NCBI GenBank assembly: GCA_009746045.1
Contig: RPFO01000003.1
Location: 872,767-936,766, forward strand
Reading direction: 5' to 3'
Length of the DNA stretch: 64,000 bases
From: Mesostigma viride
Taxonomy: Eukaryota; Streptophyta; Mesostigmatophyceae; Mesostigmatales; Mesostigmataceae
Shown here: positions 39,901 to 52,500 of the stretch, piece after piece
Layout: every line of letters begins with the position of its first letter
How positions within the stretch are numbered: the stretch's first letter is position 1
Position numbers and translations under genes: made by a program
The notes under the pieces: generated by a model
What the model saw: only the letters and a program-made list of their open reading frames with translations
Databases searched by the model: none
What the model was told of the DNA's origin: nothing

Positions 39901-41520
39901 TGGATACAATAGGAGTGGGATTTACTGAAAATGAAATAGTAAGATACATGGCTGTGATAGATTCCTCAAAAGTTTTTGAAGAAAAGACTCCTTCTTATCC
40001 TCCTCCTCGTTCTGTTTTACACCGTGTAGTTATCAAGGACGGTGCAGTTCCTACGCACTCTCCGATGTATAGAATGGGCCCTACCGAATTAAAGGAACTA
40101 AAACAGATTTTAGTGTCACTATTAGAAGCAGGATTGATAGAGCCTAGTAACTCCCCCTACTCAGCTGGTGTCCTATTAGTTCCTAAGCCAAATGGCAAGT
40201 TTCGCCTAGTTACTGATTATAGGAAGTTAAATGATATTACTGTGAAGTCTAAATACCCTCTACCTCGTATTGATGATATATTTAATAAGGTTAAAGGTTC
40301 CACCTGTTTCACGGTACTGGATTGTGCGGATGGTTTTTGGCAGCTGCGTATAGCGCCTGAGGATTGCCATAAAACCGCCTTTGCTACCCCTTTTGGTCAT
40401 TACCAGTTTAGAGTAGCGGCTATGGGACTCTGTAACTCTCCTGCCTCTTTTCAAATGTTAATGAATGAAGTGCTTAGACCTGTTATGGGTAATTCTCACC
40501 TTCCTCAAGTGTCATCTGATTTAAAGGATCCTTCCTTCTCCTCTGTTTCTTATCTGAGCACGATCGTTCTTGTGCTCAAGCTTACTTAGATGATATCCTT
40601 ATTTACTCTCCTGATTTTGAAACGCACCTACGTGATTTAAAGAAAGTCTTAGAAATAATGGCTGAAAATTCTTTGTGGGCTCGCCGTGCTAAAGTTCGTT
40701 CTGGTAGGAGTGTACCATTTTTAGGACACGTCTTGTCAGATGCCGGGGTCGCTACCGACCCGGATAAAACTAAGTCAATTCAGGAATGGCCTACCCCTAC
40801 CGACGTTAAAGGTGTACGTAGTTTCCTAGGGATTGCCTCTTACTATAGGCGTTTTATCCCGCGTTTCGCAACTATAGCAGCCCCTATCAATCATTTATTA
40901 AAGAAAGATATCCCCTTTGTTTGGAGTAGTGAGTGTCAGTCGGCTTTTCAGTGTCTAAAATCCCTACTCCTCTCTCCTCCCGTACTCATCCTCCCTGATA
41001 CTACTAAACCCTTTGTGGTAGCTACAGACGCTAGTAAGGTAGCTATAGGGGGCGTCCTTCTCCAGGATCAGGGTCAGGGCTTACAGCCAATTGAGTATAT
41101 CTCTAGGACAATGCTCCCTGCGGAGCGTAACTATCCCGTACACCAGCAGGAACTCTTAGCGGTGGTGTATTGTTGCCACGCGTGGCAGCACTTTCTTAAA
41201 GGTGCCCAATTTGATGTTTGCCTGAATGAACCCTGTGAGATAGATCCTTATAGATTAGTTATCCAGACGGACCACCGTCCCCTTACCCATCTTCTCTCAA
41301 CCCAACCTTACCCCTCGTCAAGCGCGCTGGATGGAGTTTTTAGCACAGTTTTCCCCTTTTAAACTTCAGTATGTTAAGGGTGTAGATAACATAGTACCAG
41401 ATGCACTCTCCCGTCGCGCAGATTACTCCTTTTTCGAGGACTTGGACGTTCTCAATACTACTCTAGTTCCTACTACTATGGGTGTAACCCCTTATGGTGA
41501 ACTACCTGATGATGAATCCT
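39828..41520 (+). CDS. Gypsy-2 reverse transcriptase and RNase H (frameshifted)
   Basis: The RT fingers begin with EAGLIEPSNSPYSAGVLLVPKP and FRLVTDYRKLN. The palm includes FTVLDCADGFWQLRIAPED and, after a frame change near 40560-40585, AYLDDILIYSPDFETHL with the catalytic YLDD (about 40577). Connection and RNase H follow: FLGIASYYRRFIPRF, VVATDASKVAIGGVLLQD, NYPVHQQELLAVVYCCHAW, TDHRPLTHL, and, after another shift near 41335, VKGVDNIVPDALSRR. The catalytic residues seen are intact. Confidence 0.9.
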
Positions 41521-43303
41521 ATGCCTATCTCTTTCATACAGCTGTTCGCATGCCTGATCTCCTTTCTCACGTAGGACTCTCTCTCCCGTGTGAGGCCCTT
41601 CCTGTGGTCTCGGTGGGGGGGGAGGGGAAAAATAAAATTTCTATACCGCTTAGCCATATAGCGACTAGGTCAGGAAAGTCTTATGATAACATAGTCCCTC
41701 TAGGACCTCCCCTTCTCTTTGGCAAGGCGGTAGGAGACCTCTTTAAACCTGTTCTGGATACCTCTGTAGCGATGCCTACCTCTGATCTTGAACGCCTTAT
41801 TAGTAGATTTACGGCCACTGAGCCGGAAGCTTTAGCTGCCATTGCTGCCCATCCCCAACAATTAGGCAAGCACCCTTGTAAATTTGTAGGTGGGTTTTTA
41901 TATGTGCAGATAGCAGATTCTCCCCCTCAATGGCGCCTGTATGTCCCTCCTATCTGTCGCTCCTCCTTGCTCTTTGAGTTGCATGACTTAGCTGCTCATC
42001 AGGGTGGTAAACGGGTACGGGACCTAGTAGCCCGCTCTTACTACTGGCCTTCCCTTTTAAGGATGTAGATGAGTATGTTAGAACCTGTCAATCTTGCCAG
42101 GAGATGAAACCCAACAATGTAGGACAGATAGCAGAACCTAGGACCTACCTGATCCCATCATGCCGTGGGACTCTATTATGATGGATTTTGTAGGACCTTT
42201 TAGGAAGAATGATAGAGGTAACGCCCAGATCCTTGTTTTCGTAGATCGTTTTACTCGTATGTGTCATCTCGTGCCGTGTCCCTTAGAACTCACCGCACGC
42301 GATTGCGCACGCCTATACCTTAATAACGTCTATAGATATCATGGTTTGAGTAGGCAGTTTATTAGTGATAAAGATAAGCTATTTACCTCTGACTTTTGGC
42401 AGCAGTTCTTCGCTGCTATTGGTACCAAGGTTACGTTCGGTACTGCCTATCACTCCTCCTCCTCTCATCTAGTAGAACGTCTTAATAGGGTAGTGGAAGA
42501 AGCGCTGAGGCACTATGTTAACGGCTCTGGTAGTGATTGGGAGGATTATCTATGCTTGGTAGAGTTCTCCCTTAACAATTGCCCTCAGGCTGCGCATGGC
42601 TATACGCCTTTCTTCCTACTAGATACTGGTAGACAGCCTCTTACTCCTACCTCCCTCTTAGCTAGTCCTTTACGGGATAGGGACGATGTGTCCCGGGATA
42701 CCATAGAAGGTGTGCAGGCCTTGCTAGATAAAATGAAAAATGCACATGATCACGCAATTTCAGGGTACCAAAAGGCTCAGGCCAAGTACCTTGCTAGGTT
42801 GCGTGCCTCCTTAGATAGAAGGGCGCCTGAAATAGATATAGGAGATTTAGTCTTAGTAGAAGGCCCCCGTGTTGGCCGTTTTGCTCACAAGTTCGAAGCA
42901 GAACTTAAAGTGAAACTTAGGCCCGCCTTCTTAGGACCCTTCCGTGTGTTGTCTAGAGTAGGTAATTTCTTATATAAAATAGATATCCCTACCTCTTGGC
43001 AGACACATTCTAACACCTTCCATAGAAGCCAGCTGAAGCTTTATCACCAAAGCACGTTCGCTGGTAGAGAACTAGCTCCTGCCCCTTTAGAGCATAACCC
43101 TGACACTGGTGAGGTAGAAGACGAGGTAGAGGGTATCGTGGCCCATAGAGATATTAAAAAGGGCCGCGGTACCCAGCGCCAGTATAAGGTGAAATGGATG
43201 TATGCTCGTAGTGAGCTAGGTAGATAAAGTATGGTACACGGAGAGTGAGTTAGATGGTTGTAGCCGCTTGTTGCAGGACTACAAAACCCTACACCAGCTC
43301 TAG
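41521..43303 (+). CDS. Gypsy-2 integrase with C-terminal chromodomain (frameshifted)
   Basis: The zinc module reads HDLAAHQGG with CQSCQEM (about 41980-42105, across frame changes near 42065 and 42140). The catalytic core has Asp in WDSIMMDFVGPFRK, Asp in FISDKDKLFTSDFW and Glu in SSHLVERLNRVVEEAL. The C-terminal part is GDLVLVEGPRVGRFAHKFE and FLGPFRVLSRVGNFLYKID. The tail EVEGIVAHRDIKK, QYKVKWMYA and then, in another frame, VWYTESELDGCSRLLQDY (to a stop at 43303) is a chromodomain, which steers integration by binding histone marks. This makes Gypsy-2 a chromovirus. Confidence 0.88.
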
Positions 43304-43380
43304 CTGGCAACCTGCCCCTCCCTTATCGTATTCCTGCTGTTGGTGGGTGGTTGGTTGTCCCCTCCCCTCCGCAGCCATCA

Positions 43381-44278
43381 TGGCTGATCCTACCCCTCCG
43401 TCGGAGAGCCGGCCGCCTTCCCCTCCACCACCGGACCCAGAGCTCTACTTCGAGGCCCTTCCGGGCCGCTGGGTGTCACGTTCCAGTTATCCGGGTGGCC
43501 TCGTTCAGCCTGCCCTCCAGGCTCATCATGCGGCTTTAGTCAGGGCTGCCCTCTTCGGGGTCTCGTGGTTCGGCCCGGACCCCGACGATCCGCAAAAGCT
43601 AGTCGTGCATGGGTTCGACGATGCCGGGCATTGTCTTTTAGGATGCGGCTCCCGCTGTCCCGCCTTGGGGCAGATAGCCGCTGTCCTTCAGTGCCCCCGG
43701 GTGTTTTCCTACCTGTCTACCCCTGTGGGCCGCTCCTGCCTACGGGAGGTGTTCCCTTGGCTCCCAGGCGAGGGCGAGGCAGATGTAGATGAACACCCCT
43801 GTGACCTCCTACGGGCGGTCGAGTACATGGAAATCGCGGACCAGTCAGCTGGGGTAGCAGTTGGCGACCCTTCCCCTACGGACGCACCAGTCGAGGCGCA
43901 GTACACGCCAGAGTATTCTGCCTCAAGTGCAGCGTCCTCCTCCTCCGTGTCGGCTCCTTCCCCTGTCCCGTCTTCACCACGGTCGACCCGGCACGTGTCT
44001 GTGGAGCCTACCCCTTTGGGCTTGGATCGCGAGCCTGATCATCTCTCGGCGACTGTTTCTGCGATGCAGGCCCAGATCCAGTCCCTGACCTCGGCATTCG
44101 GGGCTTTCTTGGCGGCCCAGGCGCAGGCTCCAGCCACGCCAGGTGGGGTGTCTGTTGTATCTGTGCCCCCTACCCCTTCGGCTGCCTCGGCGCCTACGGT
44201 TTCGCCTGCGCTGTGCGAGCCCTCGGTAGCTGCGGTTTCCTCTGGTGCTGCGGCTCCTACGCCTCCGGCTGCCCCTGC
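43381..44278 (+). CDS. Gypsy-2 ORF3, 5' part (novel accessory protein)
   Basis: About 300 codons from ATG at 43381 up to the copia-like insertion. It starts with a Pro-rich leader, then a compact domain of about 130 residues (LPGRWVSRSSYPGGLVQPAL, HAALVRAALFGVSWFGPDPD, GHCLLGCGSRCPALGQIAAV, CLREVFPWLPGEG). A Ser/Pro/Ala linker and a short coiled-coil-like stretch (LSATVSAMQAQIQSL) follow. Its GC content is clearly higher than that of pol, as if from another source. It occupies the env position but shows no signal peptide or clear membrane span. No family recognised. Confidence 0.6.
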
Positions 44279-44834
44279 AGTTAACGCCAAGCGCATTGGC
44301 GTGTTCCTGATTCGGCATATCTCTACGATTCCAGCGGCACCGGAACGAGTTCATTCCGACAAGTATCAAGAAAGTTATGGTGTTCCGACTTCCCGGTCGC
44401 GCGCGAGCGCGAGCCGGCTATTCTTCTAAGTCGTGCGTGAATATGTGCCGACGGCATATGGGGTCGACAGTAATTCCTGGGCTGACAGGAATTAGGTGCT
44501 GAACCTACGACGGTATTGGATTAATACGTCGTACGCAGGAAATAGGAACCTTAACCTGTGGTCTGTTGGTACCGCAGGCTTAGTCCTGGACTATTGGGTG
44601 CAGACGCAATAATCATTGTGGACTGTACACTGTGGTCACTGTGCCTGTATGGCAGACCTACTGTATAGGATCTGGACGCTGTACAGGTTGTTAATACTGT
44701 ACCGGGGGTGTTAATACTGAGCAGGCCTACGAGGCTGCTCAGGCCTAGCAAAGCACAGTGCACAAGTATATAAAGAATAGGCCAGTGCCAACTGGTTAGA
44801 TCTCTTGCGAGCCCGTCTCACGTGTGTTGCCTTG

Positions 44835-45721
44835 ACTTGGCAAACTCGAGTACACGGCAGACTGGGGATACCGGCTACTTCTACATAAAAATCATAGGAT
44901 GCACCCGGGTCGCCTGCGCTGGCACCCCGAGTGGCCGGGCTACACCTGGATCAAGAACATTACCTTGGCAGTTGATCACCCATTGGTTGACAAGCGGGCC
45001 ACCGACGTCCAGCACCTGCTTATGCATCGGGCCATCGGGGTCAATTCCCAACTGCACCACCGGTACTCCCACGCGGCGGCGTGCTTATGCAACTTTCCAG
45101 ATGAAACAATTGAGCACAGATTTCTGGACTGCCAACTCGCAGGGGTTTGGCAATGGCTGCTGGGTATATGGGCCAAGTGGATGGCTATTACAGCTCCCCC
45201 CACCACCGTCACACTATCTACGGTTATTTTCGGCATCACGGGATTACGGGACGCGAGCCTCACAGCCAACCAGATGGCATGGATATGGCTACGCACGACG
45301 ATGCTTCACACCATATGGCAAGTTCGCAACGAGACCGTATTCACGTTACGTGCCGCGTACACGAGAGGTGCCGTGGTCCGCCGGTTTATCTCCTCTTGGA
45401 ACCTGGCTATGCGTCGTTACTGGCTCCTGGCGACGGAACAACACAAAGTATGGGACCCGGGCCCTAACAATGACACCCCCAGCCCACTGGAAGTCTTCCA
45501 TGCACTCATGGGCATGAACCAGGTCTTTACACTTATGTCGGATGACGATATATCTACAGTACACTGGCTACCTTGGTCGCAGGGCGCGCCTTATTAATGC
45601 GGGCACCCCAATTTAGGCACAACTAGGCATTTCAGGCTATTTTTGGCATACCTGGGTCACCTTAACTGTTATATGGAAATAAACTAACACCCATTTCACC
45701 GGAAAAAACTTGGCAAACTCG
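44835..45721 (+). mobile_element. 5'-truncated LINE in the copia-like LTR (insert 44849-45707)
   Basis: A 14-bp target duplication ACTTGGCAAACTCG flanks it (44835-44848 and 45708-45721), and the insert ends in CCGGAAAAA. The uninterrupted LTR at 52363-52372 shows the empty site. These are the marks of target-primed reverse transcription with 5' truncation; only 859 bp of the element's 3' end are present. Confidence 0.9.
44899..45597 (+). CDS. LINE ORF2 C-terminus with zf-RVT-type zinc-binding region (partial)
   Basis: An open frame of 232 codons. Near its middle it reads CLCNFPDETIEHRFLDCQLA followed by GVWQWLLGIW, the Cys-Cys-His-Cys zinc-binding region that follows RT in plant-type L1 elements. 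The downstream WLRTTMLHTIWQVRNETVF is the usual W...IWxxRN signature. The frame is intact to its stop, so the element was young when it landed. It lacks endonuclease and RT owing to truncation. Confidence 0.75.
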   Translation: MHPGRLRWHPEWPGYTWIKNITLAVDHPLVDKRATDVQHLLMHRAIGVNSQLHHRYSHAAACLCNFPDETIEHRFLDCQLAGVWQWLLGIWAKWMAITAPPTTVTLSTVIFGITGLRDASLTANQMAWIWLRTTMLHTIWQVRNETVFTLRAAYTRGAVVRRFISSWNLAMRRYWLLATEQHKVWDPGPNNDTPSPLEVFHALMGMNQVFTLMSDDDISTVHWLPWSQGAPY

Positions 45722-45850
45722 TGTCTAAGCACTCACGTGCACGAGTGCTGTAAGCCTATATTTTTAACCAAGCTCCATTCCAACCATTCTCATGATGAAT
45801 CTATCCGCGCGCATTGGAATCTATCTATCCCTACACATTGCGCTTTAACT

Positions 45851-48800
45851 CAAATTACAACGATGTTCCGGTTCCATCAAGGCGGTTTACTGCCTGGGCT
45901 TCATCGTCGAGTTTAATCCTGCGCTGGACTGCTGCGCATGCGGATACTCGCGGAATCGAGACTAGCGGATAGAAGGGCGTAGCAGATTATCGGTTTATGA
46001 TGCGTTCCGGAAATGGTTGAGTTCCCAACGACGGCCGAGGCTAAGTTTATCTTGGAGGTCGTTGGCGGGCGTTTGTACGCCAGGACTAGCTGGATTGGCT
46101 GCGTGAAGGTTTCCTGAGCTATCCAGATTGCGGGCACGTTATTGGCGACGAATGAGTTTCGTTGCTGGCCTGCTACGTGTTGACGAGCGCTCCTGGCTGT
46201 TTCGCATTTCCTGATGACAAGATGTTGCGGAATCGGCTTTTAGTGATCCTTGTGGGTTGCTGGGTTTTAATGGATCGAGTTATCCAGATTTATCAAGAGT
46301 CAACTGCGCATGCGGTTCGGCATATTGGATCGAGTCGATCAGATCATTGGTTGCGTTCCGGTTTGCGGCATGGCTATGCTTTGCACCTGAGTGAAGCTAC
46401 GAGTTTCAAGCGTTCGAGATTTGTCGTCAAGCGAAGGCGTTTCGCTGCCATGGGTGGCGGTCAAGCATGTTGCTGCAGTGGTGGCTACGACAAGCTCGGC
46501 TGGTGTTGACTGTCGAGTATATATGCTGGCGAGTTTTCGCGCATGTAGTCGACATAGCTGCGAGCTGTGCTGGTCGCGAGCTCGAGGAGCTACGCGAGGC
46601 GTCATCTGCAAGGTTGCAGTTTGTGCGGTGTGGAGTTATCCATCGTCAATCTTTCCAGATTTATATTGCAAAGCTGCAGATTGCTGTCGAGTTCTCTTTA
46701 TACCGCTTGATGAGCGATTGTGAACGGCGCTGGTGTGGGCGTGTCGGCAGCTAGAGGGTGAAGTTGTGTCGACTGCGACGAGAGAGCGTCGGCATCTGGG
46801 GAGCAGCGAGGAGAAGTTGTTCCTGGTCAATTTTCCGAGTCGCGGGTGACCATGTCGACAAGCGAATGGCAGTGCTGCGCGACGTGATGATTGCATTGCT
46901 GCGACGCGAGGACGTCGGGCATCGACTGCGGCGAGAGACGGCAGCAAGAAGAGCGGATGGCCAGGCGAAGTATCGCGGGGCGACTAGAATGTCACAGGCG
47001 ACCTGGCGAGACGCAAGTATGCTGGCGCGAGTCGCAGGCGACTGGGTATGTCGCGAGCGACTGGGTGTGCCGCAGGCGACTGGGTATGTCGCGAGCGACC
47101 GGGTATGTCGCTGGCGGCAGATCTAGAGTATGTAGAGCGATGGCGAATGATGGCTGCAGGTTGCAGTTAATTGCATATTTGCTCTCAGCATTCCACTGCT
47201 ATATGTGGTATGGCGCTATGAGAATCATGGCATTGAGGCCGTGATTGCAGAACTCGTGGAGTTTGCAAGGAATTAATGGATGGTGCGTCCATCATTAGTT
47301 GGCGCGCGTGTACGTGACTGGCAGGCAGCTCCTACAAGGTCAGCATTTCCTGAGTCAGCGACTGGCAGGCAGGGATGGTTTTGTTGGTCGGGGGTAGCCA
47401 GATAGCGTATAAGGCGAGAGCTGAAGGGTTCCCATAGCCGGAGGTCTCGCTGAAGACGTGCTGTTTCTGGGTCATGTATGCAGTAGCCGAAGCACAGTTG
47501 TGCTGTTCTGCGTGTGAAGGGGCTTGAGGGCCAAGTAACATGCCGTTTTCTCCACCGCTTGTATGTTGAGTGTGTCCCCGAGCGGGTGTTGAGTACATCA
47601 TTCCTGTTAAGGGATATGTGAGGGACAGCCCCAGGCTCGGTCTAGCATGGTGTTGCTATTCCTTGAAGCATGAACACACTGGGGGATCAGATGCTGAATG
47701 TGTTTCCAAAATTACTGCAATAATTTGACGGTTGTTGGTGACTGGCCTGTTTGCACAGGGTCAGGTTGAGCTCCCATGTGATCTCTGTATTGATGTGTGA
47801 GGGTGGGCAACTCACAGCATTGTGCAGAATGCCCCTGGTCTAGTGTATGACAGGGAAGGGCACCCTTATTACAGTTGTATAAGGGTGTGGATAAGGGCCT
47901 CGCGGTTGGCCGTTACCACCATGTGCTGGTGTGTAATTAGTGATCGAGACCCAGGAAGTACCTCTTCTGGATTGAAGTGTGGGAAGGGTCTAACAAGTGT
48001 TCGGTTTGATGTTTTGATTTGTGCCAACAATCTGAAGTCAAGCATTTGCATCTGATTTTCAAGGTTTAGGCAGCTGGGCTTGGCGTGGTGAGCCAGGTGG
48101 AAACCAGTTGGCCATAAATGCTTTGAGTGGTTTTGGAAACATCACCTTAGCAATAATATGCCTGTTCTGTGATCAGCCATTCAAGGACAGGTAAGCTGAT
48201 GGGAGTCAGTTATACCTGGGTACCTGAGCTTTGCCAGCTGCAGGTGTAATGCAGAGGATCAGTTTGCTACAGCTGTATCGAGGCCCCAGGGTGACCCTGG
48301 CCAGGCCCCTGGGTACCTTCATATACGGTGGTTGGGCAAGCAGACAGGCAGGCTGCACCCCTGGATTGATCGGCCAAACACCAGGCCTGATCGGGTGTGC
48401 GCCTATAACTGCGTTGGGAGGATTCCCAGAGAGATTTTAATGTTGTGGTCTTGGCTAGGCAAAGCACAAGACGGTGCCAAGATGGCTAGCATGCTCATCC
48501 AGGTGCTACGTCCTGAGGCTGCTAACATTAAAGTGGATACCAATGCTCAGGTCTCTGACATGGGATCTTGGTCAGCATACAGGAGAACTGCTGGTCGGTG
48601 AGCCAAGTTGCCCCTGGGTGTCTAGCTTTGTGTTGGGACACACGTGGAAAGGGCCTCAACATGCCTTAGGGGAAAATTAACAGTTGGTTAATAAACCCTA
48701 ACTTTCCAGTGTTAATGGAAAACTGATGATACCCGATATGCACTGGCAGGTTGCCAGAAAATATAGCCGTTGGCAGCATTGCTCCTCATCCAAGCAGTGT

Positions 48801-50440
48801 TCATGGTATATTCTGCAATATCACTCCTGTATTTACAGTTTATCCATAATAGTGTTCCCCCATACTATGTACAAGACCTGCAGGGTCTTTTGCAAGGGGG
48901 TTCCTAATCCTGGATTCTCCAATGTGGTACGTTGGAGTGTTGCTGGGTCCAGAGTTCTGTGTCTGCAAGTGAACCTGAGATGCGGTCAGCTTCAGCTGCC
49001 TGATACCTGTCGAGCTTGAAGGTGATGAACCAGAAATCCAGAAATCCAGATTTCCAGAATTCAAGAGTTCCAGAGTTCCAGAGATTCCAGTTTCCAGAGA
49101 TGCAGACCAGTGTCCTGAGGGGGCTAACAATATTGTCAAGTGGATCCAGATTTTCCTGTTGAGTTCAGGCTGTCAGAGTGGCAGGAGGTAACTACCTGAG
49201 TGTTGCCAGGGGATACATACATGGCTGAGTGCCAGATTTATATTTGTCTCCCGTTTTGGCAGTTGCTTACATATATGGTTTCTTGTAGCAACCATGCTGC
49301 TTTGGGGAATTATTATGTCCTCAAAAAGAAAGAAAATGTTGGAACAGTGCAGCATGTTTAAAGTTGGCTACCAGATGGAGAAGAAACCAGATTATGTTTG
49401 AAGGGTTGGCACAAGCTTCCTGAAGAAAATTTCCAGTCTACAAGGTCCGGGACTATGGAGCCTGCAGAGGATGCTTCAAGAGCAATCTGAAACCTGCTGA
49501 ATGCTGAAGGCCGACTGTGGAGGGTATATACAGATCAGCATCTGCATACGTGAGTTGCTGATGATGGATGTGTGATTCCAGTTGACCCTGTCCCTGGCCT
49601 GTGCATGTTCAGATTGATTGCTGTATGACAATCAGCATATGGAAGTTGTGATGGTTCCCAGGTGTGTTGCTGTAAAACCATAGGATTTGGTTTCCTCCTA
49701 GTTTGGAGTTGGCTGGCCTGGAAGTTATGATTGATCCCAGATGTGATGCTGTGAAACCATATAGTTTGGTTGTCTCCTCATTATGGAGTTGGCTGGTCTT
49801 GGGATGATTTACTCTGTCCACGACTGTTTTGCTGTAAAACCTAGGATTTGGTTTCTCCCAGGGTGATATGGGAGTTGGCTGGTCTGAGGACATGTTTCAG
49901 GGACTGAAAAACCTTACTGATGTTTGACCTCGGGGTGTTACACTGTCAGATGTGATATGGATCTGTGCACGAGGTAGCCCAAGGTTGGCTCCACGGTGTG
50001 GTGCCTTATTCAGCCTGGGTGGGGTTTTCTTCTCAGTGCCTCTATCATCTGATGCTTATGTGTACCCTGCAATGATGGTTGCTTCATGGTTATCAGTATG
50101 GTTGTTCCTGAATGAGTTTCAGCCTGACATGTACAGTTTGTATGTGAGGGTTGATCTGTGCTCTGGATAAGGGCATATGTGGCAGGCTGAAGGACCTACG
50201 AGAGGGGATCTGGACAATCTAGCCTAAGAATAACATTACGTTGTTTGCTGGATTTGCTTCAGATATGTATCCCTTGGTCCTTGCCACTAGAGATGTTAGT
50301 GCTTATCACGACATGTCCCAAGTTGAGAGGCATGTGGGCGTGGTTTGTTAGCTGCCACCTGTGGGCCCTATCATTGATGATGCACAGCAGAATGCCTGAT
50401 GAGGTGCTAAGGATGAGAAGCCTCGATCGTCATAGCCCAG
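45851..50440. other. Internal region of the copia-like element without recognisable genes
   Basis: 4.6 kb with no gag, protease, integrase or RT that I can identify in any frame. Local repeats: a GCGACTGGGTATGTCGCGA-type array (about 47028-47115), a TCCAGA-rich simple stretch (49030-49105), and three variants of a GGATTTGGTTTCTCC...GGAGTTGGCTGG block (49683-49875). Confidence 0.5.
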
Positions 50441-50998
50441 TTGGTGGAGAGTACCCCTGATCTGATTTTGTCTGGGATTGACTTTGCCCAGCCTAACACC
50501 TTGGAGATCTTTGTTGACAGTTCCATGGATGCTCGCCAGGTCACTAAGGTCAGGGGGAGATCTGCTGCTCTGTTTGCTTTCTATCAGAGCAGGGCAAGTT
50601 TGTTCAGCTGGTACAGCAGACTGCAGAAGAGGGTCTGTATCAGTTCAGATGTGGCAGAATGCAGGGCCATATGTGAGGGGATCCAGTCCAGCTTGTACAT
50701 AAAGGAGTTAATGCTGGAGCTGGCTTCAGTTACCCCTTGGTCCTTGCAGATGGAGACGTTGTTGCTAACAGACAGCATGGGTATGGTCCAGTTTGTTCAC
50801 AAGCAGCTGGCCAGAAGCCGGGACCTGGATTATTTGTTGCTGAAGGAGTTGGCCAGTTTGGTTGACTTGAAGCATATCCCTGGCGAGGAGAACCCTGCTG
50901 ATGCATTGACCAAGCTGCCACACAAGGCCCCAGCCCAGTACAATGTACTGAGGAAGCTCATGAATGCTGACTGTCAAGTCGGTCTATCTGTCTAAAAG
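50441..50998 (+). CDS. Ty1/copia-type RNase H domain
   Basis: 184 codons. It reads LEIFVDSSMDARQ (first Asp), ALFAFYQSRASLFSWYSRLQ and ISSDVAECRAICEGIQSSLY (Glu), then LLLTDSMGMVQFVHKQLARS (Asp) and IPGEENPADALTKLP. This is the order and spacing of copia RNase H, including the closing HIPGxxNPADxLTK motif. Upstream RT sequence is not recognisable, so the domain is either a survivor of decay or the end of a multi-exon or frameshifted pol. Confidence 0.8.
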
Positions 50999-51614
50999 CT
51001 GAGAGCTGGGTGCTTAAGTCTCTGGATATCAGGCTGGGAGCTTGATTGTACATAATCCTGAGCACACCTTGAGGGGTGAGACATGTCTCTGGTGTGGGAA
51101 TGTCTGACATTGTCTCTGATGGAGAGATGTCTATCTGGGGTTTTCATCTCAGTCTGAGGTTTCCCCAGATCTGTGGTTTGTGGGCGGGGTTCGATTCCCT
51201 GGTGCCGTCTTAAGGCGGAGTTTCACGGACTGGCTGACCCATCCACCATGCTGGTGAGGTGGCGACAGGTCCCCTGATTTTCCACGGTTGGAATGAGTAT
51301 AGGAGCTTGTGTTTTGCATGTGCTTCGCGTAGATGTTGTGTCTGGTTCGATAAGGGGCAGCAGACCGGCGCCGACTCCCGTCTGGGGGTCAGCAATGTTT
51401 TCTGATGAGCTGTTGTGGGTGATCTGTGGGGTTTCGCCTAAGGTCCTGAAGGTTGTACATACTTCTCAAGTTCTTCGCTGAACACCTATGGGCTGCCACA
51501 GTTGGCCAACCTCTTGTACATGGGTAACACAACGAGCCTCCCGGGAAGGGATAGGGACTCATTGTAATTTGTTTGTGCTCCTGAACCAGTATGGGTGCTA
51601 TGTACATATAATAA

Positions 51615-51734
51615 GGAATCCAAGCTGACTGTCATGCCCAGTGGGTTGTGACTTGTAGTCGGGGAGGATGTCCAGGAATCCAAGCTGACTGTCATGCCCA
51701 GTGGGTTGTGACTTGTAGTCGGGGAGGATGTCCA
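51615..51734 (+). repeat. 60-bp tandem duplication near the copia-like 3' LTR
   Basis: Two adjacent identical 60-bp units starting GGAATCCAAGCTGACTGTCA. They lie about 70 bp before the 3' LTR. Confidence 0.85.
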
Positions 51735-51801
51735 GTACCCATTGTGTGTGTTTGTATGTAGACTTGTGTGAGCTGCTACAGCTCAAAAAAGAAAGGATTG
51801 G

Positions 51802-52500
51802 AGTTAACGCCAAGCGCATTGGCGTGTTCCTGATTCGGCATATCTCTACGATTCCAGCGGCACCGGAACGAGTTCATTCCGACAAGTATCAAGAAAGTTA
51901 TGGTGTTCCGACTTCCCGGTCGCGCGCGAGCGCGAGCCGGCTATTCTTCTAAGTCGTGCGTGAATATGTGCCGACGGCATATGGGGTCGACAGTAATTCC
52001 TGGGCTGACAGGAATTAGGTGCTGAACCTACGACGGTATTGGATTAATACGTCGTACGCAGGAAATAGGAACCTTAACCTGTGGTCTGTTGGTACCGCAG
52101 GCTTAGTCCTGGACTATTGGGTGCAGACGCAATAATCATTGTGGACTGTACACTGTGGTCACTGTGCCTGTATGGCAGACCTACTGTATAGGATCTGGAC
52201 GCTGTACAGGTTGTTAATACTGTACCGGGGGTGTTAATACTGAGCAGGCCTACGAGGCTGCTCAGGCCTAGCAAAGCACAGTGCACAAGTATATAAAGAA
52301 TAGGCCAGTGCCAACTGGTTAGATCTCTTGCGAGCCCGTCTCACGTGTGTTGCCTTGACTTGGCAAACTCGTGTCTAAGCACTCACGTGCACGAGTGCTG
52401 TAAGCCTATATTTTTAACCAAGCTCCATTCCAACCATTCTCATGATGAATCTATCCGCGCGCATTGGAATCTATCTATCCCTACACATTGCGCTTTAACT
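51802..52500 (+). repeat. Copia-like 3' LTR
   Basis: 699 bp, uninterrupted copy of the 5' LTR. The polypurine tract lies at 51785-51801. Confidence 0.9.

Larger units (their letters stand above)
44279..45850 (+). repeat. Copia-like 5' LTR, split by a LINE
   Basis: Matches 51802-52500 on both sides of the insertion at 44849-45707. Contains the transcript-like TATATAAAG near 44767. Confidence 0.88.

Noticed and set aside
44551-44763. Minus-strand 70-codon ORF repeated at 52074-52286
   Set aside because: It is duplicated only because it lies in both LTRs of the copia-like element and has no family resemblance.
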